In this document: positions 18,618 through 27,743 of the stretch, in pieces
Numbering within the stretch: position 1 is the first letter of the stretch
Layout: each line of letters starts with the position of its first letter
Source of the DNA: Pseudomonas sp. DG56-2
GTDB lineage: Bacteria; Pseudomonadota; Gammaproteobacteria; Pseudomonadales; Pseudomonadaceae
Direction of reading: 5' to 3'
Assembly (NCBI RefSeq): GCF_004803755.1
Contig: NZ_CP032311.1
Location: forward strand, 1,256,501 to 1,320,500
Length of the DNA: 64,000 nt
Made by a program: the position numbers and the translations under genes
Notes under the pieces: generated by a model
What the model saw: the letters and a program-made list of their open reading frames with translations, nothing else
What the model was told of the DNA's origin: nothing
Database searches by the model: none

Positions 18618-20726
18618 ATGAACAAGACCTTGCATCACCGTGCCTGTCATCTGTGTGAAGCCATCTGCGGCTTGACCGTGGAAGTCACCCATGAGCCCGA
18701 TGCCGCCCCGCGCATCACTTCGATCAAGGGTGATCATCAGGACCGCTTCAGCCGCGGCCACATCTGCCCCAAGGCGGTGGCCCTGCAGGACATCCAGAAC
18801 GATCCGGACCGACTGCGTGCGCCCCATAAGCGAGTGGGTGACAGTTGGCAGGCAATCAGTTGGGAAGAGGCCTTCGAGCTGGCCGCAAGCAGGCTTTGGG
18901 CGGTCCAACAGGCACATGGTCAGAATGCGGTGGCGGTCTATCAAGGCAACCCGAGCGTGCACAACTATGGCTTGATGACTCATAGCAATTACTTCCTCGG
19001 CCAGCTCAAGACCCGCAATCGCTTTTCCGCCACCTCAGTGGACCAGTTGCCACAACACCTCACCAGCTATCTGATGTATGGCCACGGCTTGCTGCTGCCC
19101 ATTCCTGACATCGACAACACAGAGTTCATGCTAATCCTGGGTGGCAACCCGCTGGCATCCAATGGCAGCATCATGACCGTACCGGACGTCGAGAAGCGCC
19201 TCAAGGCTATTCAGGCCCGTGGCGGCAAGCTGGTGGTGGTCGATCCGCGGCGCAGCGAAACGGCCGCCATTGCCGATCAGCATCTGTTCATCCGTCCGGG
19301 CGGTGATGCCGCGTTGCTCAGCGGCCTGCTCAACACATTGTTTGCTGAAGGGCTGACCCGCGCCTCGGCATTGCCGGTGGATGGCCTGGAAACGGTAGAG
19401 GCGGCGTTGGCGCCCTTCAATGCTGAGGCCATGAGCCCCTTGTGCGGTGTCGATGCCCAGGTGATTCGGCAGTTGGCGCGCGACTTTGCTGCCGCGGATA
19501 AAGCGGTCTGTTATGGGCGCATGGGGGTATCTACCCAGTCCTTCGGAACCTTGTGCCATTGGCTGGTGCAATTGATCAACCTGGTCAGCGGCAACCTCGA
19601 CCGGGTCGGAGGTGCACTGTGTACCGAACCTGCGGTGGATCTGGTGGCGACGACTTCGGGTGGGCATTTCAACGTCTGGCAAAGCCGCGTCTCGGGATTG
19701 CCCGAGTACGCCGGGGAGCTGCCGGTGGCGGCGTTGGCTGAAGAGATGCTGGTCGAAGGCGAAGGGCAGGTCAGGGCGCTGGTGACAGTGGCTGGCAATC
19801 CGGTGCTGTCTACGCCCAATGGCCGACAGCTGGAGCGGGCATTGGATGGCCTCGAGTTCATGCTCAGTATCGACCTGTACATCAACGAGACCACGCGCTA
19901 CGCCGATTTGATCCTGCCCTCGACTTCAGCGTTGGAGAACGATCATTACGATGCCACCTTCAACTTGCTGGCGGTTCGCAACGTCAGTCGTTTCAATCGG
20001 GCCGTCCTGCCTAAACCGGAGGGCGCCTTGCATGACTGGGAGATCTTCGTCGGCCTGGCCAAGGCCTTCTCTGCTATCAGTGATAAGCCGCTGAAGCCGA
20101 CCGTGTCTCCGGCGCAAATGATCGATATTGGTTTGCGCCAGGGTCGCTATGGCGATGCATCCGCGTTCAAGTTGTCGCTGCAGGGCCTGGAGCAGCATCC
20201 GCACGGAGTCGACCTGGGGCCGTTACAACCCAACCTTGGCTTGCGCTTGAAGACTGCTAACCAACGGCTGCAGGCGGCACCCGAGGTAATTCTGCAGGAT
20301 TTGCAGCGCTTAGCCCGGCAACAGCCGTTGGCTCCAGGTCAACTGCTGTTGATTGGTCGTCGCCATGTACGCAGTAACAACTCCTGGATGCACAACTTCC
20401 ATCGCTTGGTAAAAGGCAAGCCGCGCCATCAGTTGCTGATGCACCCGGATGATCTCGCCAGCCGCCAGTTACAGGATGGCCAGCGGGTGCGCATCAGCTC
20501 GCGGGTCGGGGAAGTGGAAGTCGAGGTGCAGGCCAGCTGTGACATGATGCCGGGGGTGGCCAGTCTGCCCCATGGCTTTGGTCATGCTCGTCCGGGGGTG
20601 CGAATGGACGTTGCCCAGGGCCAGCCTGGCGCCAGCGCCAACGACCTGACTGATGAGCATCAATACGATGCGGTGTCGGGCAATGCGGCGCTCAATGGTG
20701 TGCCTGTGCAGGTGGTTGCCGCCTGA
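18618..20726 (+). CDS. Molybdopterin oxidoreductase with N-terminal [4Fe-4S] cluster
   Basis: A 702-residue member of the DMSO-reductase superfamily. Cys10, Cys13, Cys17 and Cys50 (C-x2-C-x3-C-x32-C) form the N-terminal iron-sulfur site. MGD-binding segments follow (LILGGNPLASNGS, VVDPRRSETA, and a C-terminal LIGRRHVRSNNSWMHN plus HGFGHARPG). There is no twin-arginine signal, so it is cytoplasmic. The region expected to supply the Mo ligand (about 133-150, FSATSVDQLPQ) has neither Cys nor selenocysteine. The substrate is unknown and no partner subunit is adjacent. ATG 18618 is preferred to GTG 18612 (AAGAGG upstream). Confidence 0.85.
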   Translation: MNKTLHHRACHLCEAICGLTVEVTHEPDAAPRITSIKGDHQDRFSRGHICPKAVALQDIQNDPDRLRAPHKRVGDSWQAISWEEAFELAASRLWAVQQAHGQNAVAVYQGNPSVHNYGLMTHSNYFLGQLKTRNRFSATSVDQLPQHLTSYLMYGHGLLLPIPDIDNTEFMLILGGNPLASNGSIMTVPDVEKRLKAIQARGGKLVVVDPRRSETAAIADQHLFIRPGGDAALLSGLLNTLFAEGLTRASALPVDGLETVEAALAPFNAEAMSPLCGVDAQVIRQLARDFAAADKAVCYGRMGVSTQSFGTLCHWLVQLINLVSGNLDRVGGALCTEPAVDLVATTSGGHFNVWQSRVSGLPEYAGELPVAALAEEMLVEGEGQVRALVTVAGNPVLSTPNGRQLERALDGLEFMLSIDLYINETTRYADLILPSTSALENDHYDATFNLLAVRNVSRFNRAVLPKPEGALHDWEIFVGLAKAFSAISDKPLKPTVSPAQMIDIGLRQGRYGDASAFKLSLQGLEQHPHGVDLGPLQPNLGLRLKTANQRLQAAPEVILQDLQRLARQQPLAPGQLLLIGRRHVRSNNSWMHNFHRLVKGKPRHQLLMHPDDLASRQLQDGQRVRISSRVGEVEVEVQASCDMMPGVASLPHGFGHARPGVRMDVAQGQPGASANDLTDEHQYDAVSGNAALNGVPVQVVAA

Positions 20727-20736
20727 TGTCGGTGAG

Positions 20737-20760
20737 CCGAGCGTCGCGCTCGGCTTTCCG
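20737..20760 (+). terminator. Rho-independent terminator after the molybdopterin oxidoreductase
   Basis: GCCGAGCG-TC-GCGCTCGGC followed by TTTCC is a compact GC-rich stem with a short pyrimidine tail. Confidence 0.65.
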
Positions 20761-20817
20761 ATACAATGCGACACCGTGCCGACAACCAGGTCGGAAAGTT
20801 CAGCCGCGAGGTGCTTC

Positions 20818-21153
20818 ATGGATATCATTGAAACAATCAAAGAGCAGATTGCTAACAACACCATCCTGCTTTACATGAAAGGCTCGCCGAATGCCCCGCA
20901 GTGCGGCTTTTCGGCCAAGGCCGCACAAGCCGTGATGGGTTGCGGTGAGAAGTTCGCTTACGTGGATATCCTGCAGAATCCGGAAATTCGCGCCAACCTG
21001 CCAAAATACGCCAACTGGCCGACCTTCCCACAATTGTGGGTTGGCGGTGAGCTGGTTGGCGGCTCCGACATCATGGCTGAAATGTTTGCCAACGGCGAAC
21101 TGCAGACCCTGATCAAGGATGCTGCAGCCAAGGCTGAGGCTGCCAAGGCCTGA
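20818..21153 (+). CDS. grxD: Monothiol glutaredoxin Grx4
   Basis: A 111-residue CGFS-type glutaredoxin. The active site is CGFS at residues 29-32, with the glutathione-binding WPTFPQLWVGGELVGGSDI. Such proteins carry [2Fe-2S] clusters with glutathione and deliver them to iron-sulfur and iron-sensing partners rather than reduce disulfides. Start 20818 has a GAGG ribosome site. The C-terminal tail is Ala/Lys-rich. It is convergent with bacterioferritin across a shared terminator; both belong to iron handling. Confidence 0.95.
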   Translation: MDIIETIKEQIANNTILLYMKGSPNAPQCGFSAKAAQAVMGCGEKFAYVDILQNPEIRANLPKYANWPTFPQLWVGGELVGGSDIMAEMFANGELQTLIKDAAAKAEAAKA

Positions 21154-21168
21154 GTCAGGTCTTCGCGC

Positions 21169-21202
21169 AACAAAAAGCCCCGCAATGCGGGGCTTTTTGT
21201 TG
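21169..21202. terminator. Bidirectional terminator grxD / bfr
   Basis: AACAAAAAGCCCCGC-AAT-GCGGGGCTTTTTGTT is a near-perfect stem with A tract on the left and T tract on the right, able to end both convergent genes. Confidence 0.92.
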
Positions 21203-21219
21203 GGCCTGAAACAAAGAGG

Positions 21220-21690
21220 TTATTCGCCCATCTGCGACTGCAGGTAGTTTTCCAGACCGACTTTGTCGATCAGGCTCAGTTGGGTTTCCAGCCAGTCGAT
21301 GTGCTCTTCTTCAGATTCGAGGATGTCTTCGAGCATCTCACGGCTACCGAAGTCACCGACCGTTTCACAATGAGCGATAGCTGCCTTGAGGTCGATCAGG
21401 CCTTTTTGCTCGATCTTCAGGTCGCACTCAAGCATTTCCTTGGTGTGCTCGCCGATCAACAGCTTGCCCAGGTCCTGAACGTTGGGGATGCCTTCCAAAA
21501 ACAAAATACGCTTGATCAGTTTGTCAGCGTGTTTCATTTCGTCGATGGATTCCTTGTACTCGTGCTTGCCGAGCTTTTCCAGACCCCAGTCTTCGTACAT
21601 ACGCGCATGCAGGAAATATTGGTTGATTGCGACCAGCTCGTTTCCGAGGATCTTGTTGAGATGCTGGATGACGCTAACGTCGCCTTTCAT
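21220..21690 (-). CDS. bfr: Bacterioferritin (heme-binding, BfrB type)
   Basis: A 156-residue four-helix ferritin subunit. Ferroxidase residues Glu18, Glu51, His54, Glu94, Glu127 and His130 can be placed in [21 protein letters not shown] and [10 protein letters not shown]; Met52 is the heme ligand. It stores iron as a 24-mer and releases it through Bfd. The start at 21690 ([19 protein letters not shown]) is the family start; an upstream in-frame extension is hydrophobic and unlike the family. The bfd gene lies upstream on the same strand but is separated by an AT-rich gap and a terminator. Confidence 0.95.
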   Translation of the reverse strand: MKGDVSVIQHLNKILGNELVAINQYFLHARMYEDWGLEKLGKHEYKESIDEMKHADKLIKRILFLEGIPNVQDLGKLLIGEHTKEMLECDLKIEQKGLIDLKAAIAHCETVGDFGSREMLEDILESEEEHIDWLETQLSLIDKVGLENYLQSQMGE

Positions 21691-21757
21691 GATGGGGTCC
21701 CGCCCTATAAGTGTGCCTATAAGCAAGAGTTTGAGCCCGGTAACTACGACTGTCAAA

Positions 21758-21839
21758 CCTAAGTTATTGAATAATAAATAAAAATTAATCGGAATAAGAA
21801 TGTTTGTGTTCCGCGTTTTAAGCCTAACTTATTGAATTA
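21758..21839. repeat. AT-rich direct repeats upstream of bfr
   Basis: CCTAAGTTATTGAATAA (21758-21774) and CCTAACTTATTGAATTA (21823-21839) agree in 15 of 17 bases and are 65 bases apart, inside an AT-rich bfr leader. Their function is unknown; they could be regulator sites or a small duplication. Confidence 0.55.
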
Positions 21840-21844
21840 CAGGC

Positions 21845-21874
21845 ATAAAAAAACCGGACACTAGGTCCGGTTCT
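21845..21874 (-). terminator. Terminator of bfd
   Basis: On the minus strand AACCGGAC-CTAGT-GTCCGGTT is followed by a run of T (the A tract at 21847-21853 on the plus strand). It closes the bfd transcript before bfr. Confidence 0.88.
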
Positions 21875-21888
21875 TGGAATAGGGTGTT

Positions 21889-22107
21889 TTACGCTGCAGT
21901 AAATTCTACAGGGTAGGGCAGTGCAGCCTGGCTCAATTGCAAATCAGTCAGGGTTTCACGCACAACCTGCTTGGCCAGGCACGCACATTTGCCGCACTGG
22001 CTGGCCACGTTAGTGGCATTTCGGACTTCCTTGTAGCTGCAGCATCCTTCATAGATCGCATCGCGGATCTGTCCGTCGGTTACACCAACACAAAGACACA
22101 CATACAT
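21889..22107 (-). CDS. bfd: Bacterioferritin-associated ferredoxin
   Basis: A 72-residue [2Fe-2S] protein that passes electrons to bacterioferritin to release stored iron. The cluster ligands are Cys4, Cys6, and the CGKC pair near residues 38 and 41; a fifth Cys pair (CC) sits at 22-23. The sequence MYVCLCVGVTDGQIRDAIYE is characteristic. The start at 22107 is set by that N-terminus; the long open frame upstream is the promoter. A Fur-like box lies about 50 bases upstream, in keeping with iron-starvation induction known for bfd. Confidence 0.95.
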   Translation of the reverse strand: MYVCLCVGVTDGQIRDAIYEGCCSYKEVRNATNVASQCGKCACLAKQVVRETLTDLQLSQAALPYPVEFTAA

Positions 22108-22157
22108 AGGGCAGACCATCACTGGTAAAGGCTCAATGCGAAGAAGCTTAATGTTAA

Positions 22158-22172
22158 TGAGAATGCTTGTCA
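22158..22172 (-). promoter_or_regulatory. Fur box upstream of bfd
   Basis: TGAGAATGCTTGTCA matches the 7-1-7 Fur consensus TGATAATGATTATCA at 12 of 15 positions, and a second overlapping register (TTAATGTTAATGAGAAT) lies just to its left. It is 51-65 bases before bfd. Confidence 0.65.
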
Positions 22173-22342
22173 AAGCACAATTCGCCGATCCGTGAGCAAG
22201 AGCGACCAATGGCACGGTGGGAGGAGATCGCTGCTTGAAATTCGGCGCGTAGCGCAAGGCGGTGTATCATGGCCGGCCTTTGCACTGTCAGCTGGCTAAT
22301 GCCGGCTTGCACAGCGTGTTTCAAACCATCAGGAGATATCTA

Positions 22343-22945
22343 ATGAGCGTACTCGTTGGCAAAACTGCCCCGGACTTCACCGTTCCAGCCGTTCTGGGCA
22401 ATGGCGAAATCGTCGACAGCTTCAACCTGGCCTCGGCCATCAAGGGCAAGTACGGCCTGGTGTTCTTCTACCCTCTGGACTTCACCTTCGTCTGCCCGTC
22501 CGAGCTGATCGCTCTGGATCATCGCATGGCTGATTTCCGTGACCGCAATGTTGAAGTGATCGCCGTTTCGATCGACTCGCACTTCACACACAACGCCTGG
22601 CGTAACACCCCGATCAATGCCGGCGGCATTGGTCAGGTGCAATACATCATGGCTGCTGACATGAAGCACGACATCGCCAAGGCCTATGACGTTGAATCCG
22701 AAGGCGGCGTAGCCTTCCGTGGCGCGTTCCTGATCGACGACAAAGGCGTAGTTCGTTCGCAGATCATCAACGACCTGCCACTGGGTCGTAACATGGACGA
22801 GCTGCTGCGTCTGGTCGATGCTCTGCAATTCCACGAAGAGCACGGCGAAGTTTGCCCGGCAAACTGGAAAAAAGGCGACAAAGGCATGACCGCATCGCCA
22901 GAAGGCGTTGCTGCTTACCTGAGCGAAAACGCCGGCAAGCTGTAA
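22343..22945 (+). CDS. 2-Cys peroxiredoxin (AhpC/TSA family)
   Basis: A 200-residue typical 2-Cys peroxiredoxin that reduces hydrogen peroxide and alkyl hydroperoxides. The peroxidatic Cys lies in DFTFVCPSE (near residue 50) and the resolving Cys in GEVCPANW (near 171). The ribosome site AGGAGATATCTA precedes ATG 22343. It is divergent from the iron genes bfd/bfr, consistent with joint iron and peroxide stress defence. Unlike AhpC it has no AhpF partner nearby, so thioredoxin is the likely reductant. A terminator follows directly. Confidence 0.93.
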   Translation: MSVLVGKTAPDFTVPAVLGNGEIVDSFNLASAIKGKYGLVFFYPLDFTFVCPSELIALDHRMADFRDRNVEVIAVSIDSHFTHNAWRNTPINAGGIGQVQYIMAADMKHDIAKAYDVESEGGVAFRGAFLIDDKGVVRSQIINDLPLGRNMDELLRLVDALQFHEEHGEVCPANWKKGDKGMTASPEGVAAYLSENAGKL

Positions 22946-22956
22946 AAGCGAGCCAC

Positions 22957-22988
22957 AAAAAAACCGGCCTATATGGCCGGTTTTTTTA
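22957..22988. terminator. Bidirectional terminator after the peroxiredoxin gene
   Basis: AAAAAAACCGGCC-TATAT-GGCCGGTTTTTTT is a strong stem with A and T tracts, serving the peroxiredoxin gene and the convergent rnt. Confidence 0.92.
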
Positions 22989-23007
22989 TGGCCTGCAGAC
23001 GCGGGCA

Positions 23008-23676
23008 TCAGTCGTTGAAGTCGTGCCAGCCGCCCATTTCTTTCCAGCGGTTGACGATACCGCAGAACAGTTCGGCGGTTTTTTCGGTGTCGTAACGAGC
23101 TGAGTGGGCTTCACGACCGTCAAAGTCGATGTCGGCACTCTGGCAGGCGCGGGCCAGCACTGTCTGACCATAGGCAAGGCCAGCGAGGGTTGCAGTGTCG
23201 AAGCTGGAGAACGGATGAAACGGGTTGCGTTTCATGTCGTTGCGCGCAACGGCTGCGTTGAGGAAACCAAGGTCGAAGCTGCTGTTGTGGCCAACCAGGA
23301 TTGCCCGTTTGCAGCCATTGGCCTTCAGTGCCTTGCGTACGCCGCGGAAGATATCGGTCAGGGCCGACTCCTCGCCCACAGCCATGCGCAGTGGGTGATC
23401 TAGCTTGATACCGGTGAACTCCAGCGCCGCCTGTTCAATGTTGGCGCCTTCGAAAGGCTCGACACGGAAGAAATAGGTGTGTTCCGGGAACAGGAAGCCT
23501 TTTTCATCCATGCCGATGGTCACCGCTGCGATTTCCAGCAGGGCATCGGTGGCGCAATTGAAGCCACCGGTTTCCACGTCCACTACTACAGGCAGGTAGC
23601 CGCGAAAGCGTTCTGCCATTGGGTGGCGAGGGCCACCGATTGGACCGTCCTGGTCGTCGTACAGATCTTCACTCAC
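23008..23676 (-). CDS. rnt: Ribonuclease T
   Basis: A 222-residue DEDDh exonuclease that trims tRNA and other stable RNA 3-prime ends. The catalytic motifs are VVDVETGGF (Asp/Glu), [10 protein letters not shown] (Asp) and [13 protein letters not shown] (His and Asp). It overlaps the stop codon of pyrC by four bases and is co-transcribed with it, an arrangement conserved in Pseudomonas. Confidence 0.95.
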   Translation of the reverse strand: MSEDLYDDQDGPIGGPRHPMAERFRGYLPVVVDVETGGFNCATDALLEIAAVTIGMDEKGFLFPEHTYFFRVEPFEGANIEQAALEFTGIKLDHPLRMAVGEESALTDIFRGVRKALKANGCKRAILVGHNSSFDLGFLNAAVARNDMKRNPFHPFSSFDTATLAGLAYGQTVLARACQSADIDFDGREAHSARYDTEKTAELFCGIVNRWKEMGGWHDFND

Positions 23677-24719
23677 GCAGTTTCCTCCAGCAGGCGCCAG
23701 CGCAGTTGCTCACCGGCGCGCAGCGGGATAACAGTCTGCTCGCCGAACGGCAAGCTGCTTGGGGCGGTCCAGCTTTCGCGGACCAGAGTAATGGTGTCGG
23801 TATTGCGCGCCAGGCCATAGAAGTCAGGGCCGTGTTTGCTGGCAAAACCTTCGAGTTTGTCCAGCGCATTGCGTTGTTCGAACGCTTCGGCGTACATCTC
23901 GATCGCCGCATAGGCGGTGTAGCAGCCGGCACAGCCGCAGGCAGCTTCCTTGGCGTGACGGGCGTGGGGTGCCGAATCGGTGCCGAGGAAGAATTTGCTG
24001 CTGCCGCTGGTAGCTGCGTCCAGCAAGGCCACCTGATGGGTGTTGCGCTTGAGGATCGGCAGGCAGTAGAAGTGCGGCCGAATCCCGCCAACCAGCATGT
24101 GGTTGCGGTTATACAGTAGGTGCTGGGCGGTGATCGTCGCGCCGACGTTGGCCGGGGCCTCGTTGACGAACTGCACAGCTTCACGGGTAGTAATGTGTTC
24201 GAACACCACTTTCAGGGTCGGGAAGCGCTCGACGACGCGACGCAGATGCTCGTCGATGAACAGCTTCTCGCGGTCGAACACATCGATCTCGCTACGCGTT
24301 ACTTCACCGTGTACCAGCAGCGGCATGCCGACTTCGGCCATGGCTTCGAGTACGGGGAAGATGTTGTCGATGCTGGTGACACCAGAATCGGAGTTGGTCG
24401 TGGCGCCAGCCGGGTAGAGCTTGGCCGCATGCACGAAACCGGTGGCCTTGGCTGCGCGGACTTCCTCGGGTTGGGTGCGATCGGTCAGGTACAGCACCAT
24501 CAGCGGTTCAAAGCTGCTACCGGCCGGGCGAGCGGCCAGAATGCGCTCACGATAGGCGCCGGCTTCGGCAGCATCGCGCACTGGCGGGACCAGGTTGGGC
24601 ATGATGATTGCGCGAGCAAAGGTGCGCGCAACATCGCCAACGGTGTGGGGCAGCACAGCACCATCGCGAAGATGGATGTGCCAGTCATCGGGACGCAGGA
24701 GGGTCAGGCGGTCGGACAT
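23673..24719 (-). CDS. pyrC: Dihydroorotase
   Basis: A 348-residue class II dihydroorotase that interconverts carbamoyl aspartate and dihydroorotate in pyrimidine synthesis. The metal-binding HIHLRDG is near residue 14, the carboxylated-Lys segment is [15 protein letters not shown], and [15 protein letters not shown] carries the catalytic Asp. Length and sequence match the E. coli-type active enzyme, not the inactive pyrC-prime partner of ATCase. It is translationally coupled to rnt. Confidence 0.95.
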   Translation of the reverse strand: MSDRLTLLRPDDWHIHLRDGAVLPHTVGDVARTFARAIIMPNLVPPVRDAAEAGAYRERILAARPAGSSFEPLMVLYLTDRTQPEEVRAAKATGFVHAAKLYPAGATTNSDSGVTSIDNIFPVLEAMAEVGMPLLVHGEVTRSEIDVFDREKLFIDEHLRRVVERFPTLKVVFEHITTREAVQFVNEAPANVGATITAQHLLYNRNHMLVGGIRPHFYCLPILKRNTHQVALLDAATSGSSKFFLGTDSAPHARHAKEAACGCAGCYTAYAAIEMYAEAFEQRNALDKLEGFASKHGPDFYGLARNTDTITLVRESWTAPSSLPFGEQTVIPLRAGEQLRWRLLEETA

Positions 24720-24786
24720 TGGGGATTCCAGGCGGGTCGTACTCAGGGTGAATGCTACCGGAAAAGCGGGGGGTGAGCACTCGCTA

Positions 24787-24813
24787 TCAAGTTTTGCCGC
24801 GCTTGACCGATAG
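24787..24813 (+). promoter_or_regulatory. Sigma-28 (FliA) promoter of motY
   Basis: TCAAGTTT-N11-ACCGATAG resembles the Pseudomonas FliA consensus TCAAG(TTT)-N11/12-GCCGATAA, with the -35 matching well and the -10 matching six of eight. It ends 37 bases before the motY start, giving a leader of about 30 bases. Confidence 0.65.
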
Positions 24814-24849
24814 CCTGCGGGTAGACCGTGAAAATCTGTGGAGCCGCCC

Positions 24850-25791
24850 GTGCGCCAGCGTTATCTAGCCCTGCTCAGTGTGTTTGCCTGCTTGCCTGCG
24901 ACGGCACTCACTTTCCAGACTCGTCTGGAGAATATTGAGTGGAAGGTCGAAGGTGATCAGTTCGAATGCCGTCTGGTACAACCGGTTGCCGATTTCGGCA
25001 GCGGTGAGTTCGTGCGCCGTGCCGGTGAGCAAGCCACTTTTCAATTGCGCTCAAGCAGCAATGTATTGGGTAGCGGCTCAGCTGCGTTGCTCGCTGCTGC
25101 GGCGCCGTGGCAGCCGGGGCGCGGCGATATCAACCTGGGATCGGTACGCATGGCGCGCAGCGGCGTGCTGTTTACCAGTACCCAGGGCCAGGCCAGCCGT
25201 CTGATCAACGGTCTGCTCGACGGACGCAGCACCGTGGTTCGCAACCATGCAGGCGAAGCCGGACGGGCGATGGAGGTCCGCTTGTTGCCGGTGAAATTCA
25301 GCAAGGCGTACGGTGACTACCAGCTTTGTACAGCCAAGCTGTTACCGATGAACTATGACCAGGTTCGTCAGGCACGGGTAGGTTTTCCCGGGGGCGGTAT
25401 TGAACTGGATGCCAGTGCCAAAGCACGCCTGGACATTATCCTGGCGTTCCTCAAGGCCGACCCTACGGTCAACCGGATCGAAATCGATGGGCACTCCGAT
25501 AACAGTGGCAACCGTCTGACCAACCGCGACCTGTCCCGGCGCCGCGCCCTGGCAGTGATGGAATATTTCAAGGCGCATGGCATCGCTGAAGACCAGATCA
25601 GGGTACGCTTTCATGGTGAGCGCTATCCGCTGGCGGCCAACAATTCAGCTGCCAACCGTGCGCGCAATCGCCGGGTGAACATTCAGCTCGATCGCGTGAC
25701 AGCGGTTGAGACCGCTGCCGAAAAAGCCGCTGAGCCTCGCGTCAACCCGGCAGCACAAATTGACCCTGGCAAACCTTCAGCCAAGTCTTGA
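24850..25791 (+). CDS. motY: Sodium-type flagellar/T-ring protein MotY, OmpA family
   Basis: A 313-residue periplasmic protein. A signal peptide ([21 protein letters not shown]) is followed by the MotY N-terminal domain (about 22-155) and a C-terminal OmpA-type peptidoglycan-binding domain ([37 protein letters not shown]). MotY anchors stator units around the flagellar motor in Pseudomonas and Vibrio. Of two GTG codons, 24850 is chosen because GGAG lies six bases upstream; the other is at 24838. A sigma-28 promoter is recognisable. The last 30 residues are Ala/Pro-rich. Confidence 0.92.
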   Translation: MRQRYLALLSVFACLPATALTFQTRLENIEWKVEGDQFECRLVQPVADFGSGEFVRRAGEQATFQLRSSSNVLGSGSAALLAAAAPWQPGRGDINLGSVRMARSGVLFTSTQGQASRLINGLLDGRSTVVRNHAGEAGRAMEVRLLPVKFSKAYGDYQLCTAKLLPMNYDQVRQARVGFPGGGIELDASAKARLDIILAFLKADPTVNRIEIDGHSDNSGNRLTNRDLSRRRALAVMEYFKAHGIAEDQIRVRFHGERYPLAANNSAANRARNRRVNIQLDRVTAVETAAEKAAEPRVNPAAQIDPGKPSAKS

Positions 25792-25920
25792 GCTGCGACC
25801 GTCCGTCGCGCTCTCGACAGTTCCTGTCGCTTTGTCGTCACAAGCTGTCGCCCCACTGTAAATTATTCTGCAAGGTCGGTAGAATCGACGGTTTTCCGTA
25901 CAACCCCGTGGAGTGATGGC

Positions 25921-27138
25921 ATGGCGGACGTAAAAAAGGTCGTACTGGCGTATTCCGGCGGCCTTGATACTTCGGTGATTCTCAAGTGGCTGCAGGATAC
26001 CTACAACTGTGAAGTGGTGACTTTCACTGCCGACCTGGGGCAGGGCGAGGAGGTCGAACCGGCCCGCGCCAAGGCTCAGGCGATGGGCGTGAAAGAAATC
26101 TACATCGATGACCTGCGCGAAGAGTTTGTGCGTGACTTCGTATACCCGATGTTTCGTGCCAACACCGTTTACGAAGGAGAGTACCTGCTGGGTACCTCCA
26201 TCGCTCGTCCGCTGATCGCCAAGCGCCTGATCGAAATCGCCAACGAAACCGGCGCCGATGCCATCTCCCATGGTGCTACCGGCAAAGGTAATGACCAGGT
26301 ACGTTTCGAACTGGGCGCCTATGCACTCAAGCCAGGCGTTAAAGTCATCGCTCCTTGGCGTGAGTGGGACCTGCTGTCCCGCGAGAAGCTCATGGATTAT
26401 GCCGAGAAGCACGGCATTCCAATCGAGCGTCACGGCAAGAAGAAATCGCCTTATTCGATGGACGCCAACCTGCTGCACATCTCCTACGAGGGTGGCGTGC
26501 TGGAGGATACCTGGACCGAACACGAAGAAGACATGTGGAAGTGGACCAAGTCGCCGGAAGCCGCGCCTGACGTTCCTACCTATATCGAACTGACCTACCG
26601 CAACGGTGACATCGTCGCCCTCGATGGCGTTGAAATGACGCCAGCCACTGTGCTTGCTACGCTAAACCGCATTGGTGGCGAAAACGGTATCGGTCGTCTG
26701 GACATCGTCGAGAACCGCTATGTCGGCATGAAGTCCCGTGGCTGCTACGAAACCCCAGGCGGCACCATCATGCTGCGCGCGCACCGGGCAATCGAGTCGA
26801 TTACCCTGGACCGTGAAGTCGCTCACTTGAAAGACGAACTGATGGTCAAGTATGCCAGCCTGATCTACACCGGCTACTGGTGGAGCCCGGAGCGTCTGAT
26901 GCTGCAACAGATGATCGACGCTTCCCAGGTAAACGTGAATGGTGTTGTTCGCCTGAAGCTGTACAAGGGCAACGTGATTGTCACTGGCCGTCAGTCTGAC
27001 GACTCCCTGTTCGATGCCAATATCGCAACCTTCGAAGAAGACGGTGGCGCTTACAATCAGGCAGATGCGGCAGGCTTCATCAAGCTCAACGCGTTGCGCA
27101 TGCGTATTGCTGCAAACAAAGGCCGTTCGTTAATCTGA
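25921..27138 (+). CDS. argG: Argininosuccinate synthase
   Basis: A 405-residue ATP-dependent ligase that joins citrulline and aspartate in arginine synthesis. The N-terminal [10 protein letters not shown] is the PP-loop; citrulline and aspartate-binding segments include [13 protein letters not shown] and [14 protein letters not shown]. It is a single gene with its own promoter and a strong terminator. It supplies the step after ArgF, which is encoded 8 kb away on the other strand. Confidence 0.96.
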   Translation: MADVKKVVLAYSGGLDTSVILKWLQDTYNCEVVTFTADLGQGEEVEPARAKAQAMGVKEIYIDDLREEFVRDFVYPMFRANTVYEGEYLLGTSIARPLIAKRLIEIANETGADAISHGATGKGNDQVRFELGAYALKPGVKVIAPWREWDLLSREKLMDYAEKHGIPIERHGKKKSPYSMDANLLHISYEGGVLEDTWTEHEEDMWKWTKSPEAAPDVPTYIELTYRNGDIVALDGVEMTPATVLATLNRIGGENGIGRLDIVENRYVGMKSRGCYETPGGTIMLRAHRAIESITLDREVAHLKDELMVKYASLIYTGYWWSPERLMLQQMIDASQVNVNGVVRLKLYKGNVIVTGRQSDDSLFDANIATFEEDGGAYNQADAAGFIKLNALRMRIAANKGRSLI

Positions 27139-27153
27139 ATGGCTATTTGAAAG

Positions 27154-27184
27154 AAAACCCCGGGCATGCCCGGGGTTTTTTTTT
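27154..27184. terminator. Terminator after argG
   Basis: AAAACCCCGGG-CATG-CCCGGGGTTTTTTTTT is a perfect GC-rich stem with a T9 tail; the A tract on the other side may also serve the convergent gene. Confidence 0.93.
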
Positions 27185-27743
27185 ATCTGTCGAATGATTG
27201 AGTTGTAAGGGTTGTGCGAGTTCCTGTTTCCATGTTGTAGAGCGTCCATGTGCTGCCTTGAAATTGCACCTGTTTAAGTGCGTGGGTCGCAAAGTGTTCG
27301 AACAGTTGATTGGCCCGCGCTCCACTCAAGGTAATGGTTACCCGTGCCTGTACACATTGCGGTGATTTTTCGCTCCGTCGAACAAATTGTGTATCGGCAT
27401 CTTCCTGGGCCTCATTAGATATCTCATCCATTTGCACTTGCATCGACGGCACGATCGGGTCGCCTATCGATGCATCTATGGCCAAAGCAGAATCTGTTGA
27501 GAGATGGGGTGGGAGGGAAGGCCCGGCATCGGTATTGGAAGGCAAGTAGAGGGATTTGTAGTTGAAGTTCAGCGTTAGAAAGAAAAGAACAGTAAGAAAA
27601 AATGGGAAGCCCACTAGAAACCAGGTGTAGGTCGTTTGGCTTTCTTCACTCAGAAAAGGTAATGAGGCAAGTGCCGATGCTTCGATAATTCCGGCGAATA
27701 TTGCAATGATGGTCAATGGGCTTCTAGGCTCGGCATTGCTCAT
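27183..27743 (-). CDS. Hypothetical membrane protein
   Basis: I do not recognise this 186-residue protein. Two hydrophobic helices lie at about 9-30 and 40-60, separated by a short loop (PFLSEESQTTYTW); a Pro/Ser/Asp-rich linker (65-110) leads to a C-terminal domain (about 130-186) with VTITLSGARANQLFEHFATHAL. That domain would be cytoplasmic if the N-terminus is inside. The gene is AT-richer than its neighbours and stands alone between argG and an orphan response regulator, which suggests a lineage-specific insertion. Confidence 0.6.
   Translation of the reverse strand: MSNAEPRSPLTIIAIFAGIIEASALASLPFLSEESQTTYTWFLVGFPFFLTVLFFLTLNFNYKSLYLPSNTDAGPSLPPHLSTDSALAIDASIGDPIVPSMQVQMDEISNEAQEDADTQFVRRSEKSPQCVQARVTITLSGARANQLFEHFATHALKQVQFQGSTWTLYNMETGTRTTLTTQSFDR

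Noticed and set aside
18427..18621. Short frame between argF and the molybdopterin oxidoreductase
   Set aside because: No ribosome site, no conservation signal; the region looks like promoter DNA.
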